Of a stretch of DNA of 64,000 nucleotides, positions 37,385 through 50,661 are shown piece after piece (the first letter of the stretch is position 1; each line of letters opens with the position of its first letter). The notes under the pieces are model-generated. The model made no database searches and was not told the origin of the DNA. It was given only the letters and a program-made list of their open reading frames with translations. A program made the position numbers and the translations under genes. Source of the stretch: Balanoglossus misakiensis (lineage: Eukaryota; Hemichordata). Where the stretch lies: the NCBI GenBank assembly GCA_040954595.2, contig CM082582.2, forward strand, positions 8,618,001-8,682,000. The letters are read 5' to 3'.

Positions 37385-39431
37385 TGAGACAGTTAAATGA
37401 AATCAAGGCTTTTAGCTCTTATTCTGTTAGTAGACGTCTGTAGACGTTAAGTCAGGTGAAAAAAGCAGCATCGCTTAACTGTTTCGTCAGGATTACAATG
37501 ACCATTCAGAAGCAATCGTTACATGATGAAATACAAAAAAGGAATAGCAGTGAATTACTCTCGTAAACTTTCATATTAAACCCCATTTGGCGGTCTACAC
37601 ATCGACTTATGTCGCTCCTCCTCGCTATCCACATGGGCAAATATTATCTTTTTGTTAATTGTATTTAGACTGAGATAAAAAGGTGGCAAAGCAGGTAGTT
37701 AACCCGCCTATTGCTTTTCTTGTGACCCCGTTCGAAGGCGCAAATAGAGTTACACTGTCAAGCGGCCGCGCTAAAGCAGTTTCACGGTAAATTGAATTGC
37801 TCGATAAACACTAGCCACGCGCCGGGAATGAGATGTTAATTGCTCAGCCCATCAAAGTCACTTCTTTCAAATTACCATAAAATAATAACAAAAGTGATAA
37901 AATTTGTCATCATATTGCGCCACCTTTGACCTGAAAGGTCAGAAAAAATAATTTTTCTTGGGGAGACCGAAAAACGCCATGAATACTCCCGGCTGTGACT
38001 CGGCTCCGCACAGGAGCATTTGGGGAAAATATTATTAAAGCTACAAATTGTTTCTTCTGTCCAGGGAAATGGCGCGAAGCACTCGACTGACTGGTAAGCG
38101 GCGTCATCGAGAACAGTTAATTACACGTCTACATCGTTATCGTCAACGACTTGGTGTGTGTGTGTGTTTTTCGCTCCGAAATTGAAATTAAGTCTTCCTA
38201 GGTTTTAGGCGCGAGTTTTATCTTCCTCGAGAAGTGGGCTCAGACATGAACAGCTTCTTCGTTACCGACGGCGTGTGTCGGAAGCCTGAATTTGGGGATG
38301 TGGAAAGCGCGCTTAAATAAAGTAAACCGAAAAGAAATCAAGGTATGATCATGAGGGGGAGCATCAAACGGCTTCGCGGGGGAGGCCACACAGTGGACGG
38401 TTCTGGCGAAGGGTTCGAAGCACGTACACTTCTTGGCGGACGTGTTTTGTTGTATGGTGATTCCTATTTGCGCATGTTTCAAAGAATTCCCGTGCAGCTT
38501 CGCGGTATTTCGCGCAGACCGAAAACAACCCCAAAAAACAGTCTTAAGCACACATCTTGTCAGACTCGCGAAAACCTGTCAAGAATCACGTACCATGGCG
38601 ACAAAAAAACACCGTAATGAGAATTTCGTCCTCTCGGTTCACTGCGAACGTTTCCTCCGGCGTGGAGTTAAATAAATAACCGCGGAACCACGGTTTCGAC
38701 CGAATTCGGACAGCAGTCAGGTTCCTGTGAGGCAGGTAGGGCACATTTGTGATCATTTATTGATGACGTCGCATTATCGGGGCACGTTTCTCAAGCATTC
38801 ACTGTGGCTCATTGGTGGTATGCGAACAAAAATATCCAAAACGGACTGTGTAGCCGGTCCAACAACTTTACTCGTGTAAAACGTGCAGCTTGTAATTTTT
38901 TAGACTGAAATCCAGATCTGAAAATGGCGCCAAAACGTTTATGCTGAGTAGGAGGCTCTGGCGTGACAAGAGGCAAGGTTAATGCCCTTCATTAACAAGA
39001 GACAAGTTTTTCCCCCAAAGTACTCGCCGTCAAATACCAATCAGCCCATAACAAAGGTACAGGATATACCGCACAGTTCGAAACAAAAACCTGAAAATTA
39101 CACAAGTCAAAGAGAAGCACATATGAGGAACCTGGCATTGTTTTTGTCCTTGACGTTGGCCTATTGACTGCATTGTGTGTACGTGCCCCCTACAATAGCC
39201 GTTCTCATGTCTCTTGACAAGGCCTTCAGTGGCTAATTTTAAAGCCAAGTTAATGACAAAATAGTCCTATTTGCTTTTCTTTCTCTCACTCTAAAAAACA
39301 CCATCACACTCCTAAAGTCACGATTTTAACGACGAATCTAACCGCGGTTTTCATCGGAATGGGCGATATTGCCCAATAATTGCTACTCCCGTACGTGCGG
39401 AGAACTGAAGAAATGGTGCATTAAATGAGAT

Positions 39432-39444
39432 TGACCCTTGACCC
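39432..39444 (-). promoter_or_regulatory. DR1 nuclear-receptor motif
   Basis: TGACCCTTGACCC on the plus strand reads GGGTCAAGGGTCA on the minus strand, an exact RGGTCA-N-RGGTCA. The 16-nt string TTGACCCTTGACCCCT is identical at 60905-60920. Confidence 0.45.
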
Positions 39445-40885
39445 CTCGCATGACAATTATATCAAGATACAAGATGGATATAATAATTGGTCGGTGTTTA
39501 CACAGCTAAGCTGATTTTTTATCACAGCCCGCTGATTCGGGTACTTCGTGTACTTGCCACGCTGAAAAGGCTCCCGCTAGGCTAGCTCTCGACGCCTCGT
39601 GGCGCGTGTCCGTATCAAACGCACTTGTTAAAAAGTTACTAGTCCGTTAACAAGGCAAAAGAAGCCAATCCACGTCCACTTAATGGCATGGACAGGAAAC
39701 CAAGTGGAGAGAGCCAAAAATATCTCTCAGAGTGGAGCCGCGCGGGAGAGTTTTCGACCATGCAATGATGACGCTCTCTCAATCGCCGTGTGCTTTTGAA
39801 ATTCTCCCCATTTGTGCGTTTCCCCCGAGTGCAACTGTTTCCCCATCAGCTTGAATAGGAAATACGGCGGCGCGAGGAAATCCAGTTGATCTGTTATTCA
39901 CGTCACACAAGAAAATTAACTGCAACTGAATCATATTCAGAGAGGCTGTGATAGAATGCCACAAAAGACGCCGTTATTAATACCTTACATCAATTTTATC
40001 GATGATAAAAGCATCTATGGCCCAATGGCCGACTGACTTTTATAATTATTATAATGCTAAAACAACGTTAATCAGTTTAACCCTATAATTTGTTTCACGT
40101 GTAAATATTTCGCACGCTAATATGCTGAAGATTCGGCCGTGTGGACAATACTGTTTTGAATGTTTTCCATCGACTTTGATAATCTATTGTTTAATTATTC
40201 AAACCGCAATGCAAGAATACAATTTTGGTATCAAAGCAGCCACACTCGGATCTTTCAATGTGTGATACCCACCATTGTGAGGGACAATTTGGAGCATTCT
40301 CACCGATCGGAAAACATGAACACGCATGTGATTTGACAGGCGCAGACAGATGTCTGGAGTCCGACCAAGACAATTACCACGATGACCTTGATCTTTGAAG
40401 ACGACAGGTCAACGCCCCGAGCATTTACCTTTATTTATTAGTAAGGACAAGTAGAAAAATCAAGATATGAAATAACAGTTCTGGCTAATTCGGGTTTCTC
40501 TCTCCAGCCTGCAGATTAACAGGAGAGGGACGGAATCGCTCGTTTCTTTCAGTTTCATACTGCATACTAACTAGCTAGACGGGACGGAACGTTCGTAAAA
40601 AATATGTATAGCCCTGAAACATGTATACACATATGCAAGGGGCGCGCAGATAACTATAGTTATTCACATTCAAGGGCGAGAGCACGTTGTGACGCGCGCT
40701 GTCGCTAGACCGAGAAAGTTGTCTCGGTTTGTTGGTTTTCAAACAAGACAGTGTCTGCGGTTTTCGTTATATGAGCAGACGACATCCCCTGCTTTTCATC
40801 TTGCACCTTGAGAGACACTTTAGTGGAGTGTTGATCACCATTTTCACTTTGCCATGCACCTTATGGAGCATTATTGTTGGTAATA

Positions 40886-40906
40886 ACCATCTGTAGAACA
40901 GATGGT
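40886..40906. promoter_or_regulatory. Palindromic double E-box with 5-bp spacing
   Basis: ACCATCTGT-AGA-ACAGATGGT is a perfect 9-bp inverted repeat around 3 nt. It places CATCTG (40888-40893) and CAGATG (40899-40904) five bases apart, the arrangement described for Twist-family bHLH dimers. Confidence 0.4.
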
Positions 40907-42821
40907 CATGCGCAGACGAACTGCTTGATGTGCATTATCGAGTCAGACGACCCACCTTGCAAAGAACACTTCTGGTGCGAAAGTGGTATACAATTCTTTG
41001 ACCAGGAAATTTGCGAATTAAACTGTGTTTTGACCGTGACAGACCTGTCACAACGACTAAACAGACTCGGCTGCGCTCGTATTAAAGTTTTGGGCTTCAT
41101 AAGACCCCTTGAACGGAGACTGAGAGAACGTCCACCGTTGTTCTGTATGCAACAGCTATACGTATTTCCAGACGCAGCACACGAAGATGCCGCGCCGCCG
41201 TCGCCACTGTCGACTCGCAATAAAAACGGAGACGGAGACAAGATATGGTAATGACAAGTTGAAGGAAAGATCGCCAATGTTTGCAGGGTATGGACCAGAA
41301 ACAAGTGAGGGCACCTCAAAAGGTCGAACACAATGATATTATGGCTCGCTCTACTCTGGATCACAGACTGTCACCGCTTTCAAATCATATTCAACCCCCG
41401 TTGGCCATGTCAGCGATTTCTCTTCCAAATCCTCTGTTTTTTTCCCTCTCGGATAACAGCTCCAAAATGGTGATCTTTAGTAAACACTCCCACTACCCTC
41501 ATCAACACTTGTACACTTTCCCGGGCGAATTAATGAAATATTTAACGTACATTGAAAATAAATAAAATTATAGGCGATCGAGTTCCCTAGTTCCAATTCA
41601 CCCCGGTGACATCTATTATCCAACATGGTTTTAGGCAACGCGGAGCTATCGTCATTGCGTTTTTTATCAATTTTCTCATCTTGCAGGGATGACACCGTGA
41701 AATCAGTGAATTGACATTCCGTCATACTGTATTAGTGGCCACTTTCATTGCGAGAGGAGTGCCGTATCCGGGTTCTCGTGAATGTTTCATCCGCGCTGAA
41801 TGCAAAATCAAGGGGAATAGTTTAAGCGGAATTCAGCAGAATCAAACCATTGCAACTTGAACCAACGCTCCGTGATCATTTTTAACGATAATACTGATAT
41901 CTGCAAGCATTTAGCAAGCGCACTGTATGACGATAAATTGAGTATTTAGCAAATTCTCGGGGATCCAAATAAGCCATGGTCATTTGTCCTGAGTCCCTGT
42001 TAAATGAAGTCTGTGCGATTTCTTTCTAATTATTTTGCAGTCGCGCAGGTGCTATACGCAGTCAACTTACGCACAATGGTTGCAACACCTCGCTTCAAAT
42101 CAGTGCTTCCCCTCGCAACATCCGGGGTATCCACCCAAGAATTACGTCACTGCCATCGTTGCCCGTATCAAATCCGACACTAATCACGGCCCCGTCTCCA
42201 ATCTGTAGATCCCCCCTTTTTGCCGCACCAGCCGCCAAATTGATATCAACACAGACAAAAGAGAAGATATGCCACAAAAGTCTTGGTTTTAGATTTCAAA
42301 GCCTGCGGAACTCGCCGACGCAACACTCGGGAATCGCGTCGGCAATTCTTCTGTGCCGGCGTAAAAACGGCTTTGTGTTAGTAAATAGAAAAATGCGTTA
42401 TTTCTGAAGAAAAAAAACTATTACATGATGAAAAATTGGCCCCACCAAGGAATACCAATTCACTGCCTCGGCGTATGTGTATATCATTCCTTGTAATATT
42501 TCTATTCAAGGTGTTAAGAATTTAGAGGTCTTCCCCCGAGATTAACTTGAACGCTTCTATCGGCGTCACAGAGAAAATAATATCCCAGACAATATGGTTG
42601 TCCCTTGTGCAAGAGCGTTATAGCGATGGCAGGTGCACCTGAAAAAAAACCCTCGCCAGATAAGGTAGCCGGTTTTCACCTCGATTCACGCACTACAAAT
42701 TCTTTTAAAAACGTGAAAGCTATACCACCGCGCGGATAAGCTGGTGTTACCCGCGCGATGTGCAAGGGGGAAAAAAACCGCATCCCCGACAACCATCTCA
42801 AATGGATGGATGAAAGCCACT

Positions 42822-42835
42822 GTTACCCTGGTAAC
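42822..42835. promoter_or_regulatory. RFX X-box palindrome
   Basis: GTTACCCTGGTAAC matches GTTRCC-NN-GGYAAC exactly. Confidence 0.5.
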
Positions 42836-45800
42836 GGAAATTAGGAGGGAGGGGCCTGTGGAGAGAATTAGAGGCGCAGAGCTGCGCTAATGTACGACGC
42901 GCGAGCGCGGTCGTGACTATAGCGACCTCCCCGAATAAGAACCCGGACCGGGTTAACGTATTCCAATCTGTAAATGGATATATGGGCACGTTTCATAAAG
43001 AAAATAGTTGGGGATTTCGACAGCCGTAGGGGCTATTACACACCGTCCATCACCAAGTTAGAGGGAAAGATGCACTGCAAAATTCATTAAGCTAATCACT
43101 TTTTGGTAGATTTTTTTTTACCTAATGAAATCAGCCACGAACAAAATGGGTGAGCAGGAAAGCTAATCACTCCAATATGGATTTGCCAGTTACGGGTTGT
43201 ATGCAGCGATGCCGGAGTCGCTGCAGAGTATTAACTGATTACGGCAAGAAAGAAAGTAATCAACTAAATTATATTGAAGGAAGCGAAAATGGAAAACCCT
43301 TCTGGCTTGAGAAGTTGTTACAGGTCATTCGTGGAATGGCGGCGGAATGCAGTTCTCAGTGCACGTATATACGTCGCGCCTGTTTCTCTCTCTCTGTTTT
43401 ATTCAAATTATTGACTGCAGACTGTGTGTAATAAAGGACAGGCGTTGATCATCAGCTCGGCAGGTTGAATTGTCTGATTTGGTTTTGAAACAGGTAGACC
43501 CGAAACAAGTGCGATGTAGAAGTTGCGCGCGCGTGTCTGACCTGCGCTAGTGTCTGGGTGCAATAACAGATCGTATCTATATACGCATCACAGATACGTT
43601 CCAGACGACATGACAGATACTTGTGGTTGTGAACACTGGAGAATGCCTTACAAATCCATTCTGCGTTTTGGGATCATCGGTGAGGGATTTTTGAGAGCTT
43701 TCTAGATGAAAGGCTGAGGATTGGAACTTAAGACATTGGTACAACCAACGGAAATAAAAATATTATGGTGACATAAAACAATGGGCCCACGGACGGGGAG
43801 AAGAGTACAAAGAGTTCACCGACAGACTACAGAACATATCACGGAAAAAGAGCCACCATGTAAAGGTGTTTGGCTGAATGGAGTCAGATATACGCTGACT
43901 CCCATCCGTTCACAGTGACACTAAGCAGAAAATTAAAAACCAAACTGAAATTCTCGTCTGCCCAGAAAGTAGTACTTAGCGAACAAGCGTGTCACTGTGA
44001 TATTTAAAGATAGAATAACAGGGTGGAAGTTCTGACCCGAAAACCGTAGTTGACTATCGATCGGGCAATTTTCTCTTCTCTCCTTGGCTAACAGGTTTCC
44101 CAGTTAAATTGGCGTGTTTGTCAGGGCGAATATGCAAAAGGAGTTTACAGGGCCGGTGAATGAGCTTAATGGCCGGCCGCCATTATCGAAATTACACCCT
44201 CGCATTCACTATAGTAACAAGCGTCGTCAGAGTCAATCCACTCAAAGGGGGAGAAAATGATAATAATGAGAAGAAAATGATGACAAGTCCGGTAAAAAGA
44301 CATGTGCGCTCGCGATTGACAAGTTATTCACACACAAATCGAAAGTCTAGGTTCTAGCACTTAACTGCTGGCACCTTCTAACCTCCGCGCGCATGTTGAC
44401 TTCCCTATCCCAACCAATTTACATATGATTTATTGGAAAATAATGTGGAAATTATATCAAGAGAAAGCCATCCATATTTCATCGTTTTGATAATCATATG
44501 ATTGTCACGCCAACAGGGGCAGTCAAATGAACCTCCCTAATTTTTGCGACCCGGTCAATTTCTGGAAGGGACGCGCCGCACTTTAGCCGTTGAAAAGAGC
44601 GACACGCGCTAAAGAAGGATATAATTTACTAATAGGTACGGATAATATCTTAGTGTCACCAGCATAGAACAGCGCTCGCTCACGAACCCCACGAAACCAG
44701 GTCGCATTTGTTGTAGGCTATAGTCGAGAGACCCTATTAAGTAACGAAACAAAACAGGAGAAATGGCGGTCGAGCGAGTAAGACCGGACGGGCTCGTTAA
44801 AGCGACAAGCTTTTTTTGTCCTGTATATATTCCGACCTGATAATCCGACAGGTTCAGGAAAATCCACTTGAAACATATAACTCTGACGTCACACGGGCGA
44901 AATTTACTTTAAAAAATGCTGGGAACAAAACAACAGCAATATTCTGTCGGCAACACGATTTTCGCGCCTAACGAGTAGACGGGGGCCACAGAATGGATAT
45001 CCTAGAGAGACGGCGAATCTGAAATTTTCTAAATAATTAGGGCGACAAGGCAGATGATCGCTGCAGGTGATTCGATTGATAAAAATTCTGAATAAAGTAT
45101 CGGATAAAGAAATTAGAGAAGCGCGGAAATAAAAAAAGAAAGAAAGCACAGATGCAAATGAACTTAATGATGCGTTTTAAATCAGGGTATAATGGGATAT
45201 AATAGCATAATTTACTTATCAAAACTTAATTATTTTATATTTGGCCATTATCCCTTGTAAATGACATAGCTTAGTCGATACACTGATTACGGAGCTATTT
45301 GGTATCAACTCGTTAGTTCGTTTTCCCCCCAAAACCCCAATAGTAATGGAAATGTGTGTGATGGGGTTTATTGGTTTCCAATCACGCCAACTTCACTAGT
45401 AATAATTCGCCTCTTCGCGCTCCTTTCAACACAAAGATGTCTTTGAATGTTGCAAGCTTTTGATTCGGTTCCTCCGACGCCCGGGAGGGGAGAAGGCGAG
45501 GACAATGCCGTTGCATGTGACTTGAATTCCACTGCGCTGCACCCGCGGGAATTCTCTCCCCGCTTCTTTTTTTCTGACGAAGATTACTCCGAACAAGGTT
45601 TTGTGGCTTGATGAAACGGAGTTCTCTCTCTCTCATGCGCGCGCGCGACGCTCTCGAGTGAAGTCGAGTCCATTGTTCGCGCGCACATCCCTCCACTCGC
45701 GCAGCGTTTTCGAGGATAGCTAGCTCGGTTCTCCATCTTTATTTTTCGCTGCTTTTGACGGCAGACGGGAGAGGGATCAGAAACAGCGCTTGTTTTTACC

Positions 45801-46883
45801 CGCCAGTTAGTTAAGCATACCATTGTCTGCATCATCACGGTACCAGACGATCCGCAAAAACAAATCGCGATGAGCCCTTCTCTCAGACTACAGAAAAGGC
45901 GTTCGGACTTCACCACAACCAAATAGTAGCAAGACAGAGAAAACTACAGAGTTTGTATTTTGAGGTCGTACAGGCGTCGCTATTCTCAGTCACTTGCGCC
46001 ATTATCTACGACATACACGCAAGACAAACGTCGCGTCTCCCTGCGCGACCCGTCTCCATTGGTCACGTGACACTGCCTTGTGACGAAATAAAGGCCCACC
46101 ACTGCGCTAATTATCTGCTAATCTTATTTTACAGGGAGAGAGGGGGGGGGGAGATGCCACCTTCCTTTTGCACAAGGACAATGGCTCAGTGGAACCGGGC
46201 GGTAAGCGCAGGCGTTTCCATGACAACCAGGGTTATGACTCTTTGGGAGTAATTCTGGTTCGGTTTCGCGCGCGGTGCGCACACCACGCCTCTTTCAACG
46301 TTCAAAATAACTCCGATCGCAGGTTACAACTTTTATATATCATCCGATCATTCTAACCCACACGATTCTTCTTGGGAAATAGTCGCCAGACAATATTGAC
46401 AACATGCAGTAAATGTATTGAACCCCCTCCAAAACATATACTAAATTCCTCGACTGTTCACCACGTGCACCGACACATCTGTCATGTTTACATGAAAAAA
46501 TAAAATGATCCAGCAAAGTCGGAGAGAGACGCACAAATAATGATAAACACAAACGGCGGAAACATGCTCACCCGAACGATCAAGTCAGGTAGCCAAGCAT
46601 ATTATCATACACGGCTACAGAGTTGATTTTTGAATTTCATATATTTAAAAACAATCTAGTATCGTCCGACAATGCGAAGTGTGATCGGCGTTTGCTACAT
46701 CGCAGATCTTGTTTTGTGCCGATCGCTTAAAATACAAGATTCTTCTTCAAAGGGATCACAATGGATATTTAATGACTTTGTTCTGTCTCACGTTAAAATC
46801 TCCCCCCCCCCCTCTTCGCCGTCTATCCTTTGAACTGCTTAAGGATGGCAATTGGGGCCGTCACGACAAAGCAAGATCCCCGA

Positions 46884-46897
46884 GTTACCATGGCAAC
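46884..46897. promoter_or_regulatory. RFX X-box palindrome
   Basis: GTTACCATGGCAAC matches the full symmetrical X-box GTTRCCATGGYAAC. A weaker X-box-like GTTTCCATGACAAC lies about 660 bp upstream at 46214-46227. Confidence 0.55.
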
Positions 46898-47503
46898 GAC
46901 AGCCCGACGAAGAGAAAAGAACTTGATGGTACAGATTTATTTGTCACAAATGTGGTGCTCCCTTTGTGTTGGACACGGAAAGAGCCGGTCAACCTGAAAA
47001 TGCGCCGACGAGGAAAGCCTTGAGAAACGAGCGAAAGAACCTCTCCATGCGGAACAACTAACCGAATACCCTCGTCACGACTGGGGCACCTGTCACCCGA
47101 ACAAGACTCGGGGCTATGGATTCAAATTTTCCATGAACAGAGCCTGGGAAATTAGCTCAATTTTCGGACTTTAGCTTGCATGATGCGATGCGACTGATTG
47201 GTTTCAACCGATGCTGAAAATTCCCAGAACAAGTGGCAGGCGTTCACCTGCTGGGGCTGGCTCGTTGATGCCGCTGAAACCAGCCCTGGAATTGCGCTGC
47301 GATAGAACTGGTATGAGTCGACTGAAACTGCAGTGATGTTTAATATACAGGCGACATTTCTCGTTGAAAAACATTGTTGATTTCTGAATACCCGGCGATT
47401 TGAATACATGTAAGCTCAGCTAGAAAACGTTACATTGATTAACGTGACTACGTTTTTCATCTCCTGAAAAACCGTCTGTCTGTCAATACGCTCATTATCC
47501 TCA

Positions 47504-47534
<31 letters not shown>

Positions 47535-47545
47535 ACGTACGTACG
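47504..47545. repeat. (GTCT)n-(GTAC)n microsatellite
   Basis: About seven GTCT units followed by three GTAC units. Confidence 0.9.
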
Positions 47546-49140
47546 CTTATTCCTCTTTTGAAATCAAGCCCAATAATGAAGCAGAAATCTCCTATTGACA
47601 ATTCATTAAAAGCTATCCCATGACAAATGTGTAATATCAAACAACATTGATGTTTAACAATGAAAACAAAATCAGTAGTCAGTGCTTTATTGTAATTGAT
47701 ATAAGTTTACTTTTAATATTTGTTCACGTGGGTGTTGCAAGGTAGGTGGTCTAAGTCTACCATCAGGATTCCGGGTCTTTTCGAGCGGGATTCGCAGTAA
47801 TTTGAAATCACGAAGTTTCTCTACGTTTTGTGTCACGACTTGTCGATGACGTGATCGATGCGGACGGAGAAGCACTATAGTCCAGTGCACGCGGGATTAA
47901 TTAAAATACTTTCTGTGCCATTGAGAATCGCCCTGTCGTTCGGGCTTTGCGGACACACACGCTGTGCGGACGCCCCTGATGCGAGTGAGACCCCTTCAGA
48001 GACACGAGGCTCACGCCCCTGGCAACGAGACTGGTCCCGTCTCGTCCACGTGGGGGCTTCTTGCCTAGGTTTCGGAAATGACGTCAAGGCGTGCGCCGAG
48101 GGTGTTCAGATTTTCCGCTTTTTGAAGGACACGGCTAGGGGTTGGCCGGTCAGAGCCAAATGGGCGCAACAGGGGAAAAAAATGAAAGAACGGGCTTTGA
48201 ATGTTTTAATATCTGGCCTTGATATAAGACCCATCTGGTACCTACGCGTGAGATATCACGACTACAAAGAGAGTTGTTTCTAATTTTACTGTCCTTTGTT
48301 GAAATTTGAGTTTCTGGTGAGTAGGGTTATCGAATTAACTGGTAATAAAAATCAGTAGAAGGCCAGCGGAACTTATGTACATGCACGCATTATGCGAGAA
48401 ATCAGTTCTCAAAATGTCACGCATAATGGCTGCGGAGGGGCGGTAACAAGTCAGTATGCTACGTTTATTTATTAATGTTTTATTTATAAGCTTTATTTCG
48501 GACTCATGGTCCATATTACAGTAGGACTAATTAGTTGAAAGGGGAAAAATTACATATATATCTAAATGACAAAAAGAAGCTTATTCCAAAGGCTCAAAGT
48601 TTCAGAATTAAAATACAGTGTATCATGCACTTGCCGCACAATGACATTTTGCTATACCGGTACGCGTCGCTCAATTACAGCGAGCTGACGTCTTGCTTCT
48701 TGTAATGATGAGCTGAAAACAGGATAGAGATTTCTACCTAATTAGGGAGAGCATTTTCATGACACCTGAATCAGCTCCGCGCCGGCAACGGATCACCACG
48801 ACAACAGGTTGATGAAACCGAGCGATGCGCTCAAACAGGTTGAATTCGGACTAATGAGGGAGCCGGCGTGCGCGTCATTAGGACACGTGTACTTGGCGGT
48901 GGCATGGCAGGAAGTCGATTAGTATTTGTGAGATGACAGGAAGCGTGCTCTCCGGCTGAAGGGATATTATCTCACTTGGTCATCAGTTCAGACAAAGGCG
49001 GTTAGACACTGTTGAGACCGAACGATGCCATTGTTGCTGGTCTTGGTCGCCTGCAGGGCGATCGAAATGGAATGGTCAGGAAAATTGACGGCGAAACCGA
49101 CCTTTCCTTGCAGCAAGCAGTGCCTCTCCCTTCCCTAGTT

Positions 49141-49837
49141 CACTCACTCACTCACTCACTCACTCACTCACTCACTCACTCACTCACTCACTCACTCACT
49201 CACTCACTCACTCACTCACTCACTCACTCACTCACTCACTCACTCACTCACTCACTCACTCACTCACTCACTCACTCACTCACTCACTCACTCACTCACT
49301 CACTCACTCACTCACTCACTCACTCACTCACTCACTCACTCACTCACTCACTCACTCACTCACTCACTCACTCACTCACTCACTCACTCACTCACTCACT
49401 CACTCACTCACTCACTCACTCACTCACTCACTCACTCACTCACTCACTCACTCACTCACTCACTCACTCACTCACTCACTCACTCACTCACTCACTCACT
49501 CACTCACTCACTCACTCACTCACTCACTCACTCACTCACTCACTCACTCACTCACTCACTCACTCACTCACTCACTCACTCACTCACTCACTCACTCACT
49601 CACTCACTCACTCACTCACTCACTCACTCACTCACTCACTCACTCACTCACTCACTCACTCACTCACTCACTCACTCACTCACTCACTCACTCACTCACT
49701 CACTCACTCACTCACTCACTCACTCACTCACTCACTCACTCACTCACTCACTCACTCACTCACTCACTCACTCACTCACTCACTCACTCACTCACTCACT
49801 CACTCACTCACTCACTCACTCACTCACTCACTCACTC
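49141..49837. repeat. Uninterrupted (CACT)n microsatellite, 697 bp
   Basis: About 174 perfect tandem copies of CACT with no substitution that I can find in the printed sequence. It opens a long frame (49012-49980) encoding a Leu-Thr-His-Ser repeat, which is a by-product of a 4-bp repeat translating as a 12-bp period; it is not a gene. Confidence 0.98.
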
Positions 49838-50579
49838 TGTCGTCTGTTCGCCTGAATATTCAATCTGACTCTACCATCCATCTTTTTCCCCGCGACCACT
49901 TGCCGTCTCAGGCTCCGAGCCTTCTGTGCGCTCGCCTTCCTACATGTATCATCATCATTGTCACCGGCTGTCAGTGTTAACATGAAGTCGACGCACAAGC
50001 GAATGTCATTAAATTACCAGTCGGTCGACTTGACAAATTGGCCAAATAGAGCGGTCAACAGTTTCTATTAAATATCGTACATTAGACACGGTAAAGTAAT
50101 TTCTCTGTCGAAATTCTAAACTCACATTGCACTTGTGTGTATTCCTCGTAGCTACCAGACTCTATTAAGTTGAGTGTTTGTATGGCTTTCGTGGTTGGGA
50201 AAAACATGTGCACCCAGAGACAAAAGGATGCCTAGGAAAATCGAGGCGTATCCTAGCAACGGGAAAGTCCATATGAAAACAGTCGCCTGGAACAATTTTT
50301 TCTCTCTCTCTCGAAATGACTAGCAAATAAGGGTTGACTTGTCTTTGAAGGATCGGTATTTCAGGTACAATAATGCGGGCGGTTGAAATTTGTCGCCAAC
50401 GAACGAATTACTTACACTTGCTGGCGGACTTGGCGTATTGTCTTGTCGCCAAAGATTTATTTATGGTCGATGTAATAGCTCTGTCAGTATCCGAAGGGAT
50501 ACTCTTAGTTCAAGGACATGTGTAAATGCATGACGTGAAAACAGTTCGAAGGATAAAAAAGTGTCCATATATATTCGGT

Positions 50580-50613
50580 TCCACCACCTCCACCACCACC
50601 AACGACGACGTCG

Positions 50614-50644
<31 letters not shown>

Positions 50645-50661
50645 CGACGACGACGACGACA
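50580..50661. repeat. Compound trinucleotide repeat
   Basis: CCA units, then CGA, then about ten CAA, then five or six CGA units. The opposite strand shows runs of Cys/Arg/Trp codons in a spurious frame. Confidence 0.9.

Larger units (their letters stand above)
36891..49140. other. Snail downstream desert, part 2, no gene recognised
   Basis: About 12 kb without a credible exon. It holds a G/A-rich tract (37317-37384), an ER3-type receptor motif TGACCTGAAAGGTCA (37927-37941), a DR1 (39432-39444), a paired E-box (40886-40906), RFX X-box palindromes (42822-42835, 46884-46897) and a (GTCT)n-(GTAC)n microsatellite (47504-47545). A 141-codon frame at 47858-48283 has no recognisable similarity. Confidence 0.55.

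Noticed and set aside
47858-48283. 141-codon frame, plus strand
   Set aside because: No recognisable domain or membrane pattern, and no evidence of splicing to neighbours. Left as unsupported rather than called hypothetical.
49012-49980. 322-codon open frame rich in Leu-Thr-His-Ser
   Set aside because: Produced wholly by the (CACT)n microsatellite; the non-repeat ends have no similarity to any protein I know.
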